A stretch of DNA of 64,000 nt. Source: Paenibacillus mendelii (GTDB taxonomy: Bacteria; Bacillota; Bacilli; Paenibacillales; Paenibacillaceae). Both the position numbers and the translations under genes were made by a program. Positions 1 through 8,956 of the stretch are shown here, in pieces. The first letter of the stretch is position 1. Each line of letters starts with the position of its first letter. The notes beneath the pieces were generated by a model. It was not told where the DNA came from, made no database searches, and saw only the letters and a list, made by a program, of their open reading frames with translations. The DNA is taken from positions 159,108-223,107 of the forward strand of contig NZ_JANHOF010000009.1 in NCBI RefSeq assembly GCF_024498075.1. Direction: 5' to 3'.

Positions 1-55
1 AGGCGCTTGGTATATCGGAAGACTAGAGAGAGTTAGGAAGGGGAGGACGCCGTGA
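1..55 (+). CDS. C-terminal end of an upstream gene (partial)
   Basis: One frame is open from the window edge to a TGA at 53-55, which overlaps the GTG start of the next gene (GTGA). That overlap is typical of translationally coupled genes. Only 17 codons are visible and no family can be assigned. The other two frames also stop before position 40, so the choice of frame rests on the overlap alone. Confidence 0.3.
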   Translation, partial: GAWYIGRLERVRKGRTP

Positions 56-1767
56 TTCGTCAATTTTTTAGCTACTATCGGCCGTATAAAGGATTGTTTG
101 TCCTTGATTTCGGCTGTGCCATCATTGCCGGGTTGCTGGAACTGGCATTTCCGATGGCTGTCAATGTGTTTATCGACGACCTGTTACCGGGAAGTAAGTG
201 GGATTTAATATTCTGGGCCTCACTCGGCTTGGTTGCGCTGTATGCGCTGAATACCGGACTGATGTATATCGTCAATTACTGGGGCCATATGCTCGGCATT
301 AATATTGAGACGGATATGAGGCGCAAGCTATTCGCGCATATTCAGAAGCTGTCGTTCCGTTTCTTCGACAATACGAAGACCGGCCATCTGATCGGCCGCC
401 TGACCAATGACATGAATATGATTGGCGAGATGGCGCATCATGGGCCGGAGGATTTAATCATTGCCGTCATGACGCTGGCGGGTTCCTTCTCGCTCATGCT
501 GTTTATCAACTGGAAGCTTGCGGTGCTGACCTTCATCGTGGTTCCGGCGATTATATGGGTTGTTGTGTATTTCAACAAGAAGATGACGAAGGCTATACAT
601 CAGTTGTTCAGCGACATCGGTGATTTCAATGCACGCATTGAGGACAATGTAGGCGGCATTCGCGTCGTTAAGGCGTTCTCTAACGAGGCGCATGAGGAAG
701 CGCAATTTGCAGTCAATAACGGGCGTTTCCGTCTGACCAAGCTGCGCTCGTACAAGCTGATTGCCAGTAACGGTGCTATCAGCTATATGATGATGCGGTT
801 CGTCACCTTGTTTGTGATGGTGTGCGGTACGTGGTTTGTCCTTCAAGGTCAGCTTTCTTATGGAGAGTTTGTCGGGTTTCTGCTGCTTACGAATGTGTTC
901 TTCCGCCCCATTGAGAAAATTAACGCCATCGTGGAAAGTTATCCGCAAGGGTTTGCCGGCTTCAAGCGTTATGTGGAATTGATGAAGACCGATCCGGATG
1001 TGGCCGATGCACCCGATGCGGTAGAGCTCGGCGCCTTCCAGAGGGAGATTGAATTCGACAGCGTGTCCTTTAGCTATGAAACGGATCGGAAAGTGCTGCA
1101 GCAGGTGAATCTAGTCATCCGCAAAGGCGAGACGGTTGCCTTCGTCGGCCCATCCGGCGCAGGCAAGACGACGCTATGCAGCCTGGTGCCGCGCTTCTAC
1201 GAGGTGGAGAGCGGCGCGATCCGCATCGACGGGGTGGATATCCGCAAGGTGACGCAAGAATCACTTCGTAAGCAGCTTGGCATTGTGCAGCAGGATGTGT
1301 TCTTGTTTGCCGGCACGATCCGCGAGAACATTCTGTACGGCAAGCTGGATGCAAGTGAAGAGGAAATATGGGAATCCGCGCGGCGTGCCCGCCTAGATGA
1401 ATTTATCCGATCGCAGGAGCTGGGGATGGACACCGTTATCGGTGAGCGTGGAGTGAAGCTGTCAGGCGGTCAGAAGCAGCGATTGGCGATTGCGCGCATG
1501 TTCCTGAAAAATCCGCCGATCCTCATTCTCGATGAAGCCACATCGGCACTGGATACGGAGACGGAGCTGGCCATCCAGCAATCGCTGTCGGAGCTGTCGG
1601 AGGGACGGACGACACTGGTCATCGCCCATCGCCTCGCAACGATTAAGGACGCGGACCGCATCGTGGTGGTGACCGAGCGAGGCATTGAGGAACAGGGGCA
1701 TCATCAGGAATTGGTCGCCGCAGGCGGTGCATACAGCCGTTTGCATCAAGCGCAATTTGGAACGTAG
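52..1767 (+). CDS. ABC half exporter (fused membrane and ATPase domains)
   Basis: A 571-residue type IV ABC half transporter that should work as a homodimer or with a partner in the cytoplasmic membrane. Residues 1-310 hold about six membrane segments and the coupling-helix region. The ATPase follows with Walker A GPSGAGKTT, signature LSGGQKQR and Walker B ILILDEATSALD, so the catalytic site is intact. The GTG start at 52 sits after AAGGGGAGG. Two FecCD permease genes follow after 82 nt, so a role in siderophore handling or lipid/drug export is possible. The substrate cannot be read from sequence. Confidence 0.9.
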   Translation: MIRQFFSYYRPYKGLFVLDFGCAIIAGLLELAFPMAVNVFIDDLLPGSKWDLIFWASLGLVALYALNTGLMYIVNYWGHMLGINIETDMRRKLFAHIQKLSFRFFDNTKTGHLIGRLTNDMNMIGEMAHHGPEDLIIAVMTLAGSFSLMLFINWKLAVLTFIVVPAIIWVVVYFNKKMTKAIHQLFSDIGDFNARIEDNVGGIRVVKAFSNEAHEEAQFAVNNGRFRLTKLRSYKLIASNGAISYMMMRFVTLFVMVCGTWFVLQGQLSYGEFVGFLLLTNVFFRPIEKINAIVESYPQGFAGFKRYVELMKTDPDVADAPDAVELGAFQREIEFDSVSFSYETDRKVLQQVNLVIRKGETVAFVGPSGAGKTTLCSLVPRFYEVESGAIRIDGVDIRKVTQESLRKQLGIVQQDVFLFAGTIRENILYGKLDASEEEIWESARRARLDEFIRSQELGMDTVIGERGVKLSGGQKQRLAIARMFLKNPPILILDEATSALDTETELAIQQSLSELSEGRTTLVIAHRLATIKDADRIVVVTERGIEEQGHHQELVAAGGAYSRLHQAQFGT

Positions 1768-1849
1768 ACATACTTGATGTATAGAAATGGCCTATCATTT
1801 GCAGTTAATCTCTCGAATGCGCATTGTGGTCATGATAAAGGTGGGGCAT

Positions 1850-2896
1850 ATGAGTCAAGCGTTAGAAACAATGAGCCATAAGCAGCAAAGACGACCGAAA
1901 AGCCGGCCGTGGGCGGCAACCTTCATCCTGACGGGCGGTCTGGTCCTGCTGGCTTGCGGCATGGGTTTATCCATCTCGTTCGGTGCGGCGGACATTCCAT
2001 TCCTCGTTGTGTGGGAAGCCATATTCCAATTTAATCCCGACCTGAACCAACATCAGGTTATCCAGGAGCTGCGCCTGCCGCGGGTGCTGGGAGGTGCAAT
2101 GGTAGGAGCCTCCTTAGCTGTGGCGGGAGCCATTATGCAGGGGATGACACGCAATCCGCTGGCGGACTCCGGCCTGCTTGGTTTGAATGCGGGAGCGGGG
2201 TTGATGCTGACGCTTTGCTTCGCCTTTTTTCCCGGCTTGCCCTTTATGTACCTGATTATGTATTCCTTCCTGGGGGCGGGTGTCAGCGTAGCTTTGGTCT
2301 ATGGAATCGGTTCGCTGGCCAAAGGCGGCCTGACACCCGTCCGATTGGTTCTGGCGGGTGCGGCACTTAGTGCGCTGCTCAGTGCGCTCAGTGAAGGAAT
2401 CGCGTTATATTTCCATATCGGACAGGATCTGGCGTACTGGTATGCCGGAGGTTTGGCGGGGACCACTCTGTTCCAATTGAAAATCATGCTTCCTTGGATC
2501 GCCGCGGCGATCGCGGGGGCGATCGTCTTGTCCCGTTCGATCACAATGCTGAGCTTGGGTGAAGAAGTCGCCCGCGGGCTCGGGCAGCGTACGCAGTTAA
2601 TTAAGCTGGCGGGCGCGATTATTGTCCTCGTTCTGGCAGGCTCGGCGGTGTCGGTTGTCGGCTCTGTAGGTTTCGTTGGACTGATGATCCCCCATCTCAC
2701 GCGCAAGCTGGTCGGTGTGGATTATCGCTGGATTATTCCCTGCTCGGCCGTGCTCGGTAGCCTGCTTGTCGTGTTCGCCGATTTGGGGGCAAGGATGGTC
2801 AACCCGCCTTATGAGACTCCGGTTGGGGCGCTCATCGCCCTTATCGGAGTTCCCTTCTTCTTGTACTTGGCACGCAAGGAAAGGAGGGAGCTATAG
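1850..2896 (+). CDS. FecCD-family iron-siderophore permease, first subunit
   Basis: A 348-residue membrane permease of the BtuC/FhuB/FecCD family, which forms the channel for ferric siderophores or related ligands. Family motifs include LRLPR, GAxMQGMTRNPLAD and GSVGFVGLMIPH near the C-terminal coupling region. An in-frame ATG exists at 1787, but the ATG at 1850 follows AAAGGTGGGG at good spacing and gives the usual family length. The stop is directly followed by the second permease, so the two are co-translated. No binding protein or ATPase gene for the importer is in the window; these may lie upstream of position 1 or elsewhere. Confidence 0.92.
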   Translation: MSQALETMSHKQQRRPKSRPWAATFILTGGLVLLACGMGLSISFGAADIPFLVVWEAIFQFNPDLNQHQVIQELRLPRVLGGAMVGASLAVAGAIMQGMTRNPLADSGLLGLNAGAGLMLTLCFAFFPGLPFMYLIMYSFLGAGVSVALVYGIGSLAKGGLTPVRLVLAGAALSALLSALSEGIALYFHIGQDLAYWYAGGLAGTTLFQLKIMLPWIAAAIAGAIVLSRSITMLSLGEEVARGLGQRTQLIKLAGAIIVLVLAGSAVSVVGSVGFVGLMIPHLTRKLVGVDYRWIIPCSAVLGSLLVVFADLGARMVNPPYETPVGALIALIGVPFFLYLARKERREL

Positions 2897-3931
2897 GTGG
2901 ATCATAATTCGGTCGTGCAGATTGAGCACGGGAAAAGAAGGCGTAATATTCTTGTGCTGTCGGTACTGGGCATCCTCATCGCCATCGTCTTTCTTATCAG
3001 CATGAACACCGGCTATATCCGGCTGACTCCGATGGAAGTGCTCCGTACGTTGTTTGGTCAAGGGACGGAGAAGCAATCGCTCATCTTATTCGAGTTCCGC
3101 CTGCCGCGCATCGTGATCTCCGTCCTGATTGGTGCGGGGTTGGCCGTATCCGGCTGCGTCATGCAGGGGATATCGCGCAACGCCTTGGCAGACCCCGGGA
3201 TTCTCGGTATCAACGCCGGGGCAGGCCTTATGGTGATGTTGTTTATTTCGTTCTATCCCACTACGGCTGCGGCGCCGATTTACCTGCTGCCGGTACTGGC
3301 GTTAGTGGGTGCCGGGCTGACGGCCGCCTTGATTTTTCTATTGGCGTACAAGCGTCATCAGGGCTTGTCGCCGACGCGCTTATTGCTCACGGGAATTGCG
3401 GTGGCGGCAGGGATCAGCGCGGCGATGATCGTGCTGACGCTGAGGCTGAATCCGGAGAAATATCAATTTGTGGCGACATGGCTGGCGGGAAGCATCTGGG
3501 GAACGAACTGGAAGTTTGTGCTCTCGCTGCTGCCGTGGATTGTCGTTCTTCTGCCCTTTGTATGCTACAAAGCGCAAGTCATGAACGTCCTCAATCTGGG
3601 TGAGAATACGGCGATCGGGCTGGGTACTCGGGTGTCGAGGGAGCAGCTGGTGCTGTTATCCGCGGCGGTGGGGCTGGCCGCCTCCTCCGTTGCCGTCAGC
3701 GGCGGCATCGGGTTCGTCGGGCTTATCGGACCGCATCTTGCGCGGCGCCTTGTTGGACCGAAGCATCAGATGCTGCTTCCGACGGTGGCCCTGACGGGTG
3801 CGCTCCTCGTCATTACAGCGGATACGATAGGCCGCTGGATTATTCAGCCTTCAGAAGTCCCCACGGGGATTGTCGTGGCGGTCATCGGTGCGCCTTATTT
3901 CCTCTATCTGCTGGCGAAGTCCAGAAGTTAA
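2897..3931 (+). CDS. FecCD-family iron-siderophore permease, second subunit
   Basis: A 344-residue FecCD permease, the partner of the gene before it. It has the same landmarks: EFRLPRIV, GCVMQGISRNALADPG and SGGIGFVGLIGPH. The pair would form a heterodimeric channel like YfiZ-YfhA or FeuBC. The GTG start at 2897 lies immediately after the TAG of the previous gene, and its ribosome site AAGGAGGGAG is inside that gene's last codons, so the two are tightly coupled. A strong terminator at 3972 ends the unit. The transported siderophore is not known. Confidence 0.92.
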   Translation: MDHNSVVQIEHGKRRRNILVLSVLGILIAIVFLISMNTGYIRLTPMEVLRTLFGQGTEKQSLILFEFRLPRIVISVLIGAGLAVSGCVMQGISRNALADPGILGINAGAGLMVMLFISFYPTTAAAPIYLLPVLALVGAGLTAALIFLLAYKRHQGLSPTRLLLTGIAVAAGISAAMIVLTLRLNPEKYQFVATWLAGSIWGTNWKFVLSLLPWIVVLLPFVCYKAQVMNVLNLGENTAIGLGTRVSREQLVLLSAAVGLAASSVAVSGGIGFVGLIGPHLARRLVGPKHQMLLPTVALTGALLVITADTIGRWIIQPSEVPTGIVVAVIGAPYFLYLLAKSRS

Positions 3932-3971
3932 GGGGATATGCATTGTCGCAGAATTTAGTTCGGGGTTTTGA

Positions 3972-4018
3972 AGGGCTGTGACAGGCTGCCCGGCAGGCAG
4001 GCTGTCACGGTCCTTTTT
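3972..4018 (+). terminator. Terminator after the siderophore permease genes
   Basis: Arms GTGACAGGCTGCC (3978-3990) and its near-perfect complement ending CTGTCAC at 4008 enclose a 5-nt loop. A TCCTTTTT tract follows. Confidence 0.85.
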
Positions 4019-4185
4019 GGGTTGTTCTTCTGGTTCTTCTGTGGTTCTGTGGCAGGCGCCGCCCAGAGCAATTCACAGTCACAGTGACAGCCAGCCAGCT
4101 CAAAGAGGGGGCTGGAATAAAAAGGACGGAATTGTTCACAATAAAAGGGGCAATTCAAGCAGATCCAGCAGAGGAGATGATATTC

Positions 4186-4848
4186 ATGAAAAGAAAGGTT
4201 CTATTGGCATGCCAGTTGATGATTATGGCCTTTGCCTTGATTGTGACACCGGTAGGCGTACAAGCAGCTGGAAATGATCACCACAAGCACGAACACAAGC
4301 TATGCATAAGTCCGAAGATGGTGCAGCTCCAAGGAGATCTGAGGAAGCTTTGGATTGACCATACGATCTGGACGAGGAGCTACATTGTAAGCGCCCTTGC
4401 CGGCTTGGAGGATCAGAATGACGTATTGGCGAGATTGCTTCGCAATCAGCAGGATATCGGAGATGCGATCAAGCCGTATTACGGAGAAGCGGCGGGCAAT
4501 AAGCTGGCTGAGCTGTTGAAGGAGCACATCCTCCTCGCAGGGAAAGTAGTGGATGCTGCCAAAAGCGGAAATCAAGAGGAGTTGAAGAAATATAATGCTG
4601 CGTGGTACCGGAATGCGGATGATATCGCTAAGTTTCTAAGTGCCGCTAACCCGAACTGGCCGCAGAAGGAATTGCAGGACCTGCTCTATACGCATCTACA
4701 GCTTCTTACAGATCAGGTCACCGCAAGAATTATGAAGGATTGGAAGGCGGATATCCTTGCATTCGATAAATATGAGGACCATATTATCAAGCTCGCCGAC
4801 ACCCTTACGAATGGGACTGTGAAGCAATTTCCAGAGAAGTTTAAATAA
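4186..4848 (+). CDS. Secreted helical protein of unknown function
   Basis: A 220-residue exported protein. The signal peptide starts MKRKVLLAC, has a hydrophobic core and a VQA-AG cleavage site around residue 27. The mature part begins with a His-rich stretch and then looks like a bundle of amphipathic helices with regularly placed His residues (WIDHTIW, LKEHILL, YTHLQLL, YEDHIIK). Metal binding is possible but unproven. An open frame extends upstream to 4084. The ATG at 4186 is preferred because it begins the signal peptide and follows GAGGAGATG. The gene stands alone between two terminators. Confidence 0.7.
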   Translation: MKRKVLLACQLMIMAFALIVTPVGVQAAGNDHHKHEHKLCISPKMVQLQGDLRKLWIDHTIWTRSYIVSALAGLEDQNDVLARLLRNQQDIGDAIKPYYGEAAGNKLAELLKEHILLAGKVVDAAKSGNQEELKKYNAAWYRNADDIAKFLSAANPNWPQKELQDLLYTHLQLLTDQVTARIMKDWKADILAFDKYEDHIIKLADTLTNGTVKQFPEKFK

Positions 4849-4856
4849 AGGATAGA

Positions 4857-4902
4857 GGGCTGTAACAGGTTGCACTTCAGAACCTGCTGCAGCCCTTTTT
4901 GA
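4857..4902 (+). terminator. Terminator after the secreted helical protein gene
   Basis: Hairpin with arms GGGCTGTAACAGGTT and AACCTGCTGCAGCCC, followed by TTTTT. The rest of 4849-5167 holds a second hairpin (5015-5055) and no gene. Confidence 0.85.
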
Positions 4903-5014
4903 TGTGTTGTGATAAGCAGTATAAAGACTAAAATTTGATACTTCCTGCAAAATTTTCGGCGAAGTCTCTTTTGTCATTCCAGAATATCTAGTTCTAGCAG
5001 ACTAGTAATAATGA

Positions 5015-5062
5015 AAGAGCCGCAGATCACCTTGGTAGAGGTAGCCGCGGCTCTTCTTCTTA
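5015..5062 (+). terminator. Possible terminator hairpin
   Basis: AAGAGCCGC (5015-5023) pairs with GCGGCTCTT (5047-5055), followed by CTTCTTA. The T tract is interrupted, so termination is uncertain. Strand and partner gene are unclear. Confidence 0.4.
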
Positions 5063-5167
5063 CGCTTGCAGCGCAGTCATGCAGGTTTCATTAAATAAAT
5101 AGTGGGAAAGCTTAAATAAGGCATGTATCTTCTCTCAGGCAAGATACCCTATAGCGGAGGTTTGAAT

Positions 5168-5377
5168 ATGGCAGCGACTGAAATCGAAACGTTGAAAAAT
5201 ATTTTAAGAGATGTAGTATCCATGGAACTCAGAGTCCGGCAATCAGAAGTGAAAAGCACAATCGAGGTGATGGATAGCTACGGGTTGAAGTATAAGAATT
5301 CGTGGGCTTCCATGGAATTAGAGGGCTATACCGTGATCGATTTCTGGAGGAAAGATCTCATTAAATCTTCAACGTGA
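5168..5377 (+). CDS. Small hypothetical protein, 69 aa
   Basis: The ATG at 5168 follows AGCGGAGG at good spacing and begins MAATEIE. The frame is open further upstream but has no better ribosome site. The product is soluble and charged, probably one long helix (residues 5-35) with a short tail ending in WRKDLIKSS. No family is recognised. The gene is closed by a strong terminator within 35 nt, which supports its being a real single-gene unit. Confidence 0.6.
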   Translation: MAATEIETLKNILRDVVSMELRVRQSEVKSTIEVMDSYGLKYKNSWASMELEGYTVIDFWRKDLIKSST

Positions 5378-5408
5378 GCGGAAGAATTACGGTTCTCTTA
5401 AGTCGTTA

Positions 5409-5458
5409 AGGGGCTGCGGGAGGTTGCTTTCAAGCGATCTGCTGCAGCCCCTTTTTTT
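5409..5458 (+). terminator. Terminator after the 69-aa gene
   Basis: AGGGGCTGC (5409-5417) pairs with GCAGCCCC (5444-5451), followed by seven T. Confidence 0.85.
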
Positions 5459-5471
5459 GGATATTCGAATA

Positions 5472-5519
5472 AAGTACCTTGCGTTCATAAGTACTTTAGC
5501 TTATGATTGTTATGTACTT
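5472..5519 (+). promoter_or_regulatory. Candidate PadR operator
   Basis: Three AAGTAC-type half sites lie just upstream of the padR-like gene: AAGTAC at 5472 and 5489, and the inverted GTACTT at 5514. Autoregulation by the downstream PadR protein is the natural reading. Proposed from symmetry only. Confidence 0.4.
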
Positions 5520-5554
5520 AATATTGTTAGGTAATTAGAGCGGGGGAACAGTGA

Positions 5555-5869
5555 TTGAATGCGGAAATGTTAAAAGGAACCGTCGATCTGTTGATTCTTT
5601 CGATTATTAAAGAAAGAGATAATTACGGGTACGAAATTTCAAAGGCGATTAAAGATAGGACAGACGGAGCCTTTGAACTGCAAGAAGCGACCTTGTATTT
5701 ATCCTTGAAGCGATTGGAGAAGCAGCACGCGGTTCGCTCTTACTGGGGAGATCAGACACATGGAGGGCGGCGGAAATATTATTCGATTACAGACGAGGGG
5801 AGATTATTATTGGATAGATACACTCAAGATTGGCAGGACACCTCCCGGATTGTAAACCGATTTATTTAA
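5555..5869 (+). CDS. PadR-family transcriptional regulator
   Basis: A 104-residue winged-helix regulator. Family features are LKGTVDLLILSII at the N-terminus, the YGYEI segment, a recognition region LQEATLYLSLKRLEK, and the wing GGRRKYYSITDEG. The TTG start at 5555 is preceded by GCGGGGGAA at a suitable distance; an ATG four codons later is an alternative. The next gene starts 14 nt downstream and encodes a membrane protein, the common PadR plus DUF1700-like pair. It probably represses its own operon through the AAGTAC repeats upstream. Confidence 0.9.
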   Translation: MNAEMLKGTVDLLILSIIKERDNYGYEISKAIKDRTDGAFELQEATLYLSLKRLEKQHAVRSYWGDQTHGGRRKYYSITDEGRLLLDRYTQDWQDTSRIVNRFI

Positions 5870-5883
5870 GGAGACGAAAGAAG

Positions 5884-6525
5884 ATGACATTATTGAGGAA
5901 GGCATTCAGCTTAGGCGATATCAGGCATTCTTGGTTGTTGATCTTGTCCGTTGCAATATGCGGCGTGTTTTTTTACATGGATCGTATGGATATACCTGAT
6001 GATCGGCTTTGGCTGTCTATAGGGTACGGCGTTTCATTCGGAATAGCTCTATTATGGAGCATTGTGAATTACATCAGCCATATCCGTATCAACGTCTTGT
6101 ATCGGAATCACAGCGATATTAGGGCCTATGTCGAACAGCTGGCTATGAGCGACGAAGACAAGCTGGAGCTGCGTAATTATTTGGAGGATTATACGGAGGA
6201 TTTAATGAATCAGGGCAAGCCGAGGGAACAGGCAGCGGCGGAAGCCATATCCCAATTCAAGGTCAAAGAGCTGTTGTCCTTATCGAAAAACACATCACTT
6301 TTCCAATTGCATGCTCATTATTATTTATTCGGATGGGCAGCGGTCGCCAGTGCAGCCTTTATCCTGCTTGTCACTATGGAGGGGGCATTGCTGCCAAACG
6401 GGGGATGGGTGTTGATTCTTGAAACGATATTTATCGTTTATGGTGCTGCCTTTATCGTCTTGTTTCTCGTCTATAAAGTGTTGGATGTATGGATCTACCA
6501 GAAAGTACACGGTAATTTAACTTAA
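5884..6525 (+). CDS. PadR-partner membrane protein (DUF1700-like)
   Basis: A 213-residue protein with two N-terminal membrane segments (about residues 15-60), a soluble helical middle and two C-terminal membrane segments. The middle part has the pattern YLEDYTEDLMNQGKPREQAA...AISQF, similar to the permease-prefix/DUF1700 region usually encoded beside PadR genes. The ATG at 5884 follows AAGGAGACG; the frame extends upstream into padR without a better start. It is co-transcribed with padR and followed 24 nt later by a DedA gene. Function unknown; a role in envelope stress is often suggested for such pairs. Confidence 0.75.
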   Translation: MTLLRKAFSLGDIRHSWLLILSVAICGVFFYMDRMDIPDDRLWLSIGYGVSFGIALLWSIVNYISHIRINVLYRNHSDIRAYVEQLAMSDEDKLELRNYLEDYTEDLMNQGKPREQAAAEAISQFKVKELLSLSKNTSLFQLHAHYYLFGWAAVASAAFILLVTMEGALLPNGGWVLILETIFIVYGAAFIVLFLVYKVLDVWIYQKVHGNLT

Positions 6526-6549
6526 TACTGCAAAAGCAGAGGTGCAAAC

Positions 6550-7161
6550 ATGGAGAAATGGATTACGGAAATGATGAATGAATTCGGCTATATCGGTGTC
6601 TTCCTGCTGATAACCATTGAGAATGTGTTCCCGCCGATCCCATCCGAAGTTATTCTAACCTTCGGCGGGTTTATGACCACCACGTCCAATCTCACCCTTC
6701 TGGGCATGGTGATAGCCTCGACAATTGGGTCTGTCTTCGGGGCGATCGTACTGTACTATATCGGCTATTTAATCGATCGGACAAGGATGGAACGCATTAT
6801 CGTCAGGTGGGGCCGTATCTTGCGACTGACCCCTGCTGATGTGCATAAAGCCTACAACTGGTTTTCAAAATATGGGGTTTGGACTGTGCTCCTCTGCCGG
6901 CTCGTTCCATTGCTCCGCAGTCTGATCTCCATCCCGGCAGGGAGTACCCGTATGAACATTGGGTTGTTTATACTCTTAACTACTGTAGGATCGTTGATTT
7001 GGAATACGACGCTGATTAGTATCGGTGCTGCGGTCGGCTCTTCATGGGAAAGCATTGTGGCCTACATGGATATTTACTCTAATATTGCCTATGCTCTTAT
7101 TGCCCTTGGCTGTCTGGGTATCTTCATTTATATCATTCGCCGCAAGAGGAAGGCCTCTTAA
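6550..7161 (+). CDS. DedA-family membrane protein
   Basis: A 203-residue integral membrane protein of the DedA/VTT family, whose members include flippases for undecaprenyl phosphate or phospholipids. Typical motifs are ENVFPPIPSEVIL at residues 24-36 and the CRLVPLLRSLISIPAG segment near residue 115, which forms the conserved Arg-Pro re-entrant region. At least four hydrophobic segments and a basic C-terminus (RRKRKAS) are visible. It follows the PadR pair by 24 nt and may be in the same transcript. A weak hairpin overlaps its stop codon. Confidence 0.92.
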   Translation: MEKWITEMMNEFGYIGVFLLITIENVFPPIPSEVILTFGGFMTTTSNLTLLGMVIASTIGSVFGAIVLYYIGYLIDRTRMERIIVRWGRILRLTPADVHKAYNWFSKYGVWTVLLCRLVPLLRSLISIPAGSTRMNIGLFILLTTVGSLIWNTTLISIGAAVGSSWESIVAYMDIYSNIAYALIALGCLGIFIYIIRRKRKAS

Positions 7162-7183
7162 ACAGAGGCAAGCTTCTTCTTAA
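7153..7183 (+). terminator. Weak terminator at the end of the DedA gene
   Basis: GCCTCT TAAAC AGAGGC, including the TAA stop, is followed by an interrupted T-rich tract (AAGCTTCTTCTT). Confidence 0.4.
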
Positions 7184-7311
7184 TACGGTTAATTGAACAA
7201 ATAAAGAAGACCTTCAGTAGGGCTTCATGCGATTGATGACGAAGAGAAACATGAGGCATGCTTGCTACCCGAGATAAATGATTCGAAGGAGGCGCTCGGA
7301 GGAGGATCACG

Positions 7312-7941
7312 TTGAGAACAGATATTTACAATTGGATGCCGATATCCGTTTCTGAAGTATGTGCGATATTTTCAGAAATGCCTGTTAAGTGGTGTATCGC
7401 AGGGGGCTGGGCTCTAGACTTGCATGTAGGCCAACAATCGAGGCCGCACGCGGATGTAGACGTCATACTATTGCGCGGGGAACAATTAACCGCTTATCAG
7501 CATCTGACCCCGGAATGGAAGCTGTACAAAGCTGAAGATGGGAAGCTGTCTGATTGGGAAGAAGGAGAGTTCCTAGCCACGACCCAAGATATATGGGTCA
7601 GTAAGGATAGCAACTCCCCGTGGGCCTTTCAAATCATGTTCATCGATACGGAGCAGGATTATTGGATTTACCGGAGGGAAAAGGCTATTCGCAGACCGCT
7701 GCAGGATTGCATTGCAACGACAACAGAAGGCATCCCGTACTTAAAGCCGGAAATACAGCTTCTCTATAAGGGGGGCAGCTCGGGTATCAGAGACAAGGAC
7801 CAGACTGACTTTCTAACCGTTCTCCCTACTTTGAGGCCGCCGGCAAGGGAGTGGCTTAAAGTCTCATTGAAGAGGCAATTTCCTGAGGGTCATGCCTGGG
7901 TGGAGTATATAGATAAGCATGAAGACCCCAAGCGGGGTTAG
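7312..7941 (+). CDS. Nucleotidyltransferase-domain protein (aminoglycoside adenylyltransferase-like)
   Basis: A 209-residue protein with the active-site pattern of ANT(2'')/LinB-like nucleotidyltransferases: CIAGGWALDLHVG followed by RPHADVDVIL, giving the Gly-Gly-Trp and Asp-x-Asp residues. A later FQIMFID segment fits the third acidic strand. Such enzymes adenylylate aminoglycosides or lincosamides, but many members have unknown substrates. The TTG start follows GGAGGAGGATCAC. It is followed after 54 nt by another nucleotidyltransferase-fold gene. Resistance activity is inference only. Confidence 0.75.
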   Translation: MRTDIYNWMPISVSEVCAIFSEMPVKWCIAGGWALDLHVGQQSRPHADVDVILLRGEQLTAYQHLTPEWKLYKAEDGKLSDWEEGEFLATTQDIWVSKDSNSPWAFQIMFIDTEQDYWIYRREKAIRRPLQDCIATTTEGIPYLKPEIQLLYKGGSSGIRDKDQTDFLTVLPTLRPPAREWLKVSLKRQFPEGHAWVEYIDKHEDPKRG

Positions 7942-7995
7942 GTGAGGGTTTAGGAATGAAGCCGTCTGAAGTTGCGGGAGGAGGGAAGCTGGAGC

Positions 7996-8823
7996 ATGAA
8001 TGAAACTAGCAAACAGTTATTGAAATTAGCTCATGCGTATTCTCATGAATTGTCTCAGCATGAGGTGATCCGTCAATACTGGGGAGAACTATCACTCGTT
8101 CTCAAAGGCAGCGTGTCGCGGGGGAACAGCGATCGTTACTCGGATATTGATTTTGTGTTCTTTTGTGAGGAGGATGATCTGGGGCACATTCATGCGGCCT
8201 ACCATCGGCTAGGGTTGACCGACCGCACAGACGGGGTCTTCATCCCGATTGGCGAATGGGCCGGGCATTATCATTTTGAATCGTACGCCACCTTACAAGG
8301 CTATTTCGATAAGCATGATTTTCCTCAAGTATGGGAGTTTCAACAATCAATTCCGATCCATGATCCCAGGCAGCGGTTTAGCGGCTTGATTGAGCGGGGG
8401 TCACATGAATTTATGAAGGAGGCGCTCCCATTTATCAAGAACCGTTATTTAGATCTGCATCTGACCCTGGACTGGATGCGCCACCCTTTAAGAAGGGGAG
8501 ACAGCATCTCAGCCCATCTGCACGCTGCAAGGATCGTTCAAGAGCTGTGCCGCATAGCTTACCTGTTGGATGGCAAGAGCTACCCGCATGATAAGTGGGT
8601 GTCCACGTTTCTTCCAACGACAAGGTTTGGAGAAAAGCACGGTGCAGAGATTCTAGCTTACTTAGATGTCATGCCGAATCGCCATAACGTCACTGCTCAC
8701 GCAGAGCTGGCGGAATATGCCTGTTATGCGGAAGCGGAGGCGCTTATTGGGAAGGCAGGCGCCTTTATCCGGGAACATTATGGAGAGCATCCCTGGATCG
8801 AGCACTGGTATAACTATGTATAG
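7996..8823 (+). CDS. Minimal nucleotidyltransferase-fold protein
   Basis: A 275-residue protein with the classical polymerase-beta fold signature: LKGSVSRGNSDRYSDIDFVFF, where the GS motif and the Asp-Ile-Asp pair are intact. The C-terminal half is helical and could bind the acceptor substrate. The ATG at 7996 is preferred over an in-frame TTG at 7972. Upstream is GGGAGGAGG. It lies directly behind another nucleotidyltransferase gene on the same strand. The substrate (antibiotic, RNA or protein) cannot be read from the sequence. Confidence 0.7.
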   Translation: MNETSKQLLKLAHAYSHELSQHEVIRQYWGELSLVLKGSVSRGNSDRYSDIDFVFFCEEDDLGHIHAAYHRLGLTDRTDGVFIPIGEWAGHYHFESYATLQGYFDKHDFPQVWEFQQSIPIHDPRQRFSGLIERGSHEFMKEALPFIKNRYLDLHLTLDWMRHPLRRGDSISAHLHAARIVQELCRIAYLLDGKSYPHDKWVSTFLPTTRFGEKHGAEILAYLDVMPNRHNVTAHAELAEYACYAEAEALIGKAGAFIREHYGEHPWIEHWYNYV

Positions 8824-8956
8824 CCTATAGCCTGGCCGCCCTGAGAGGCATGTTAATGCGCTCGTCTCCTGCAGATAGGCCGGGCCGGCTGCCGTAACCT
8901 TTGTGAGCTTCTTCGGCACTTATATAGTGAACATAGACGAGAGGAGCCAGGGGAGT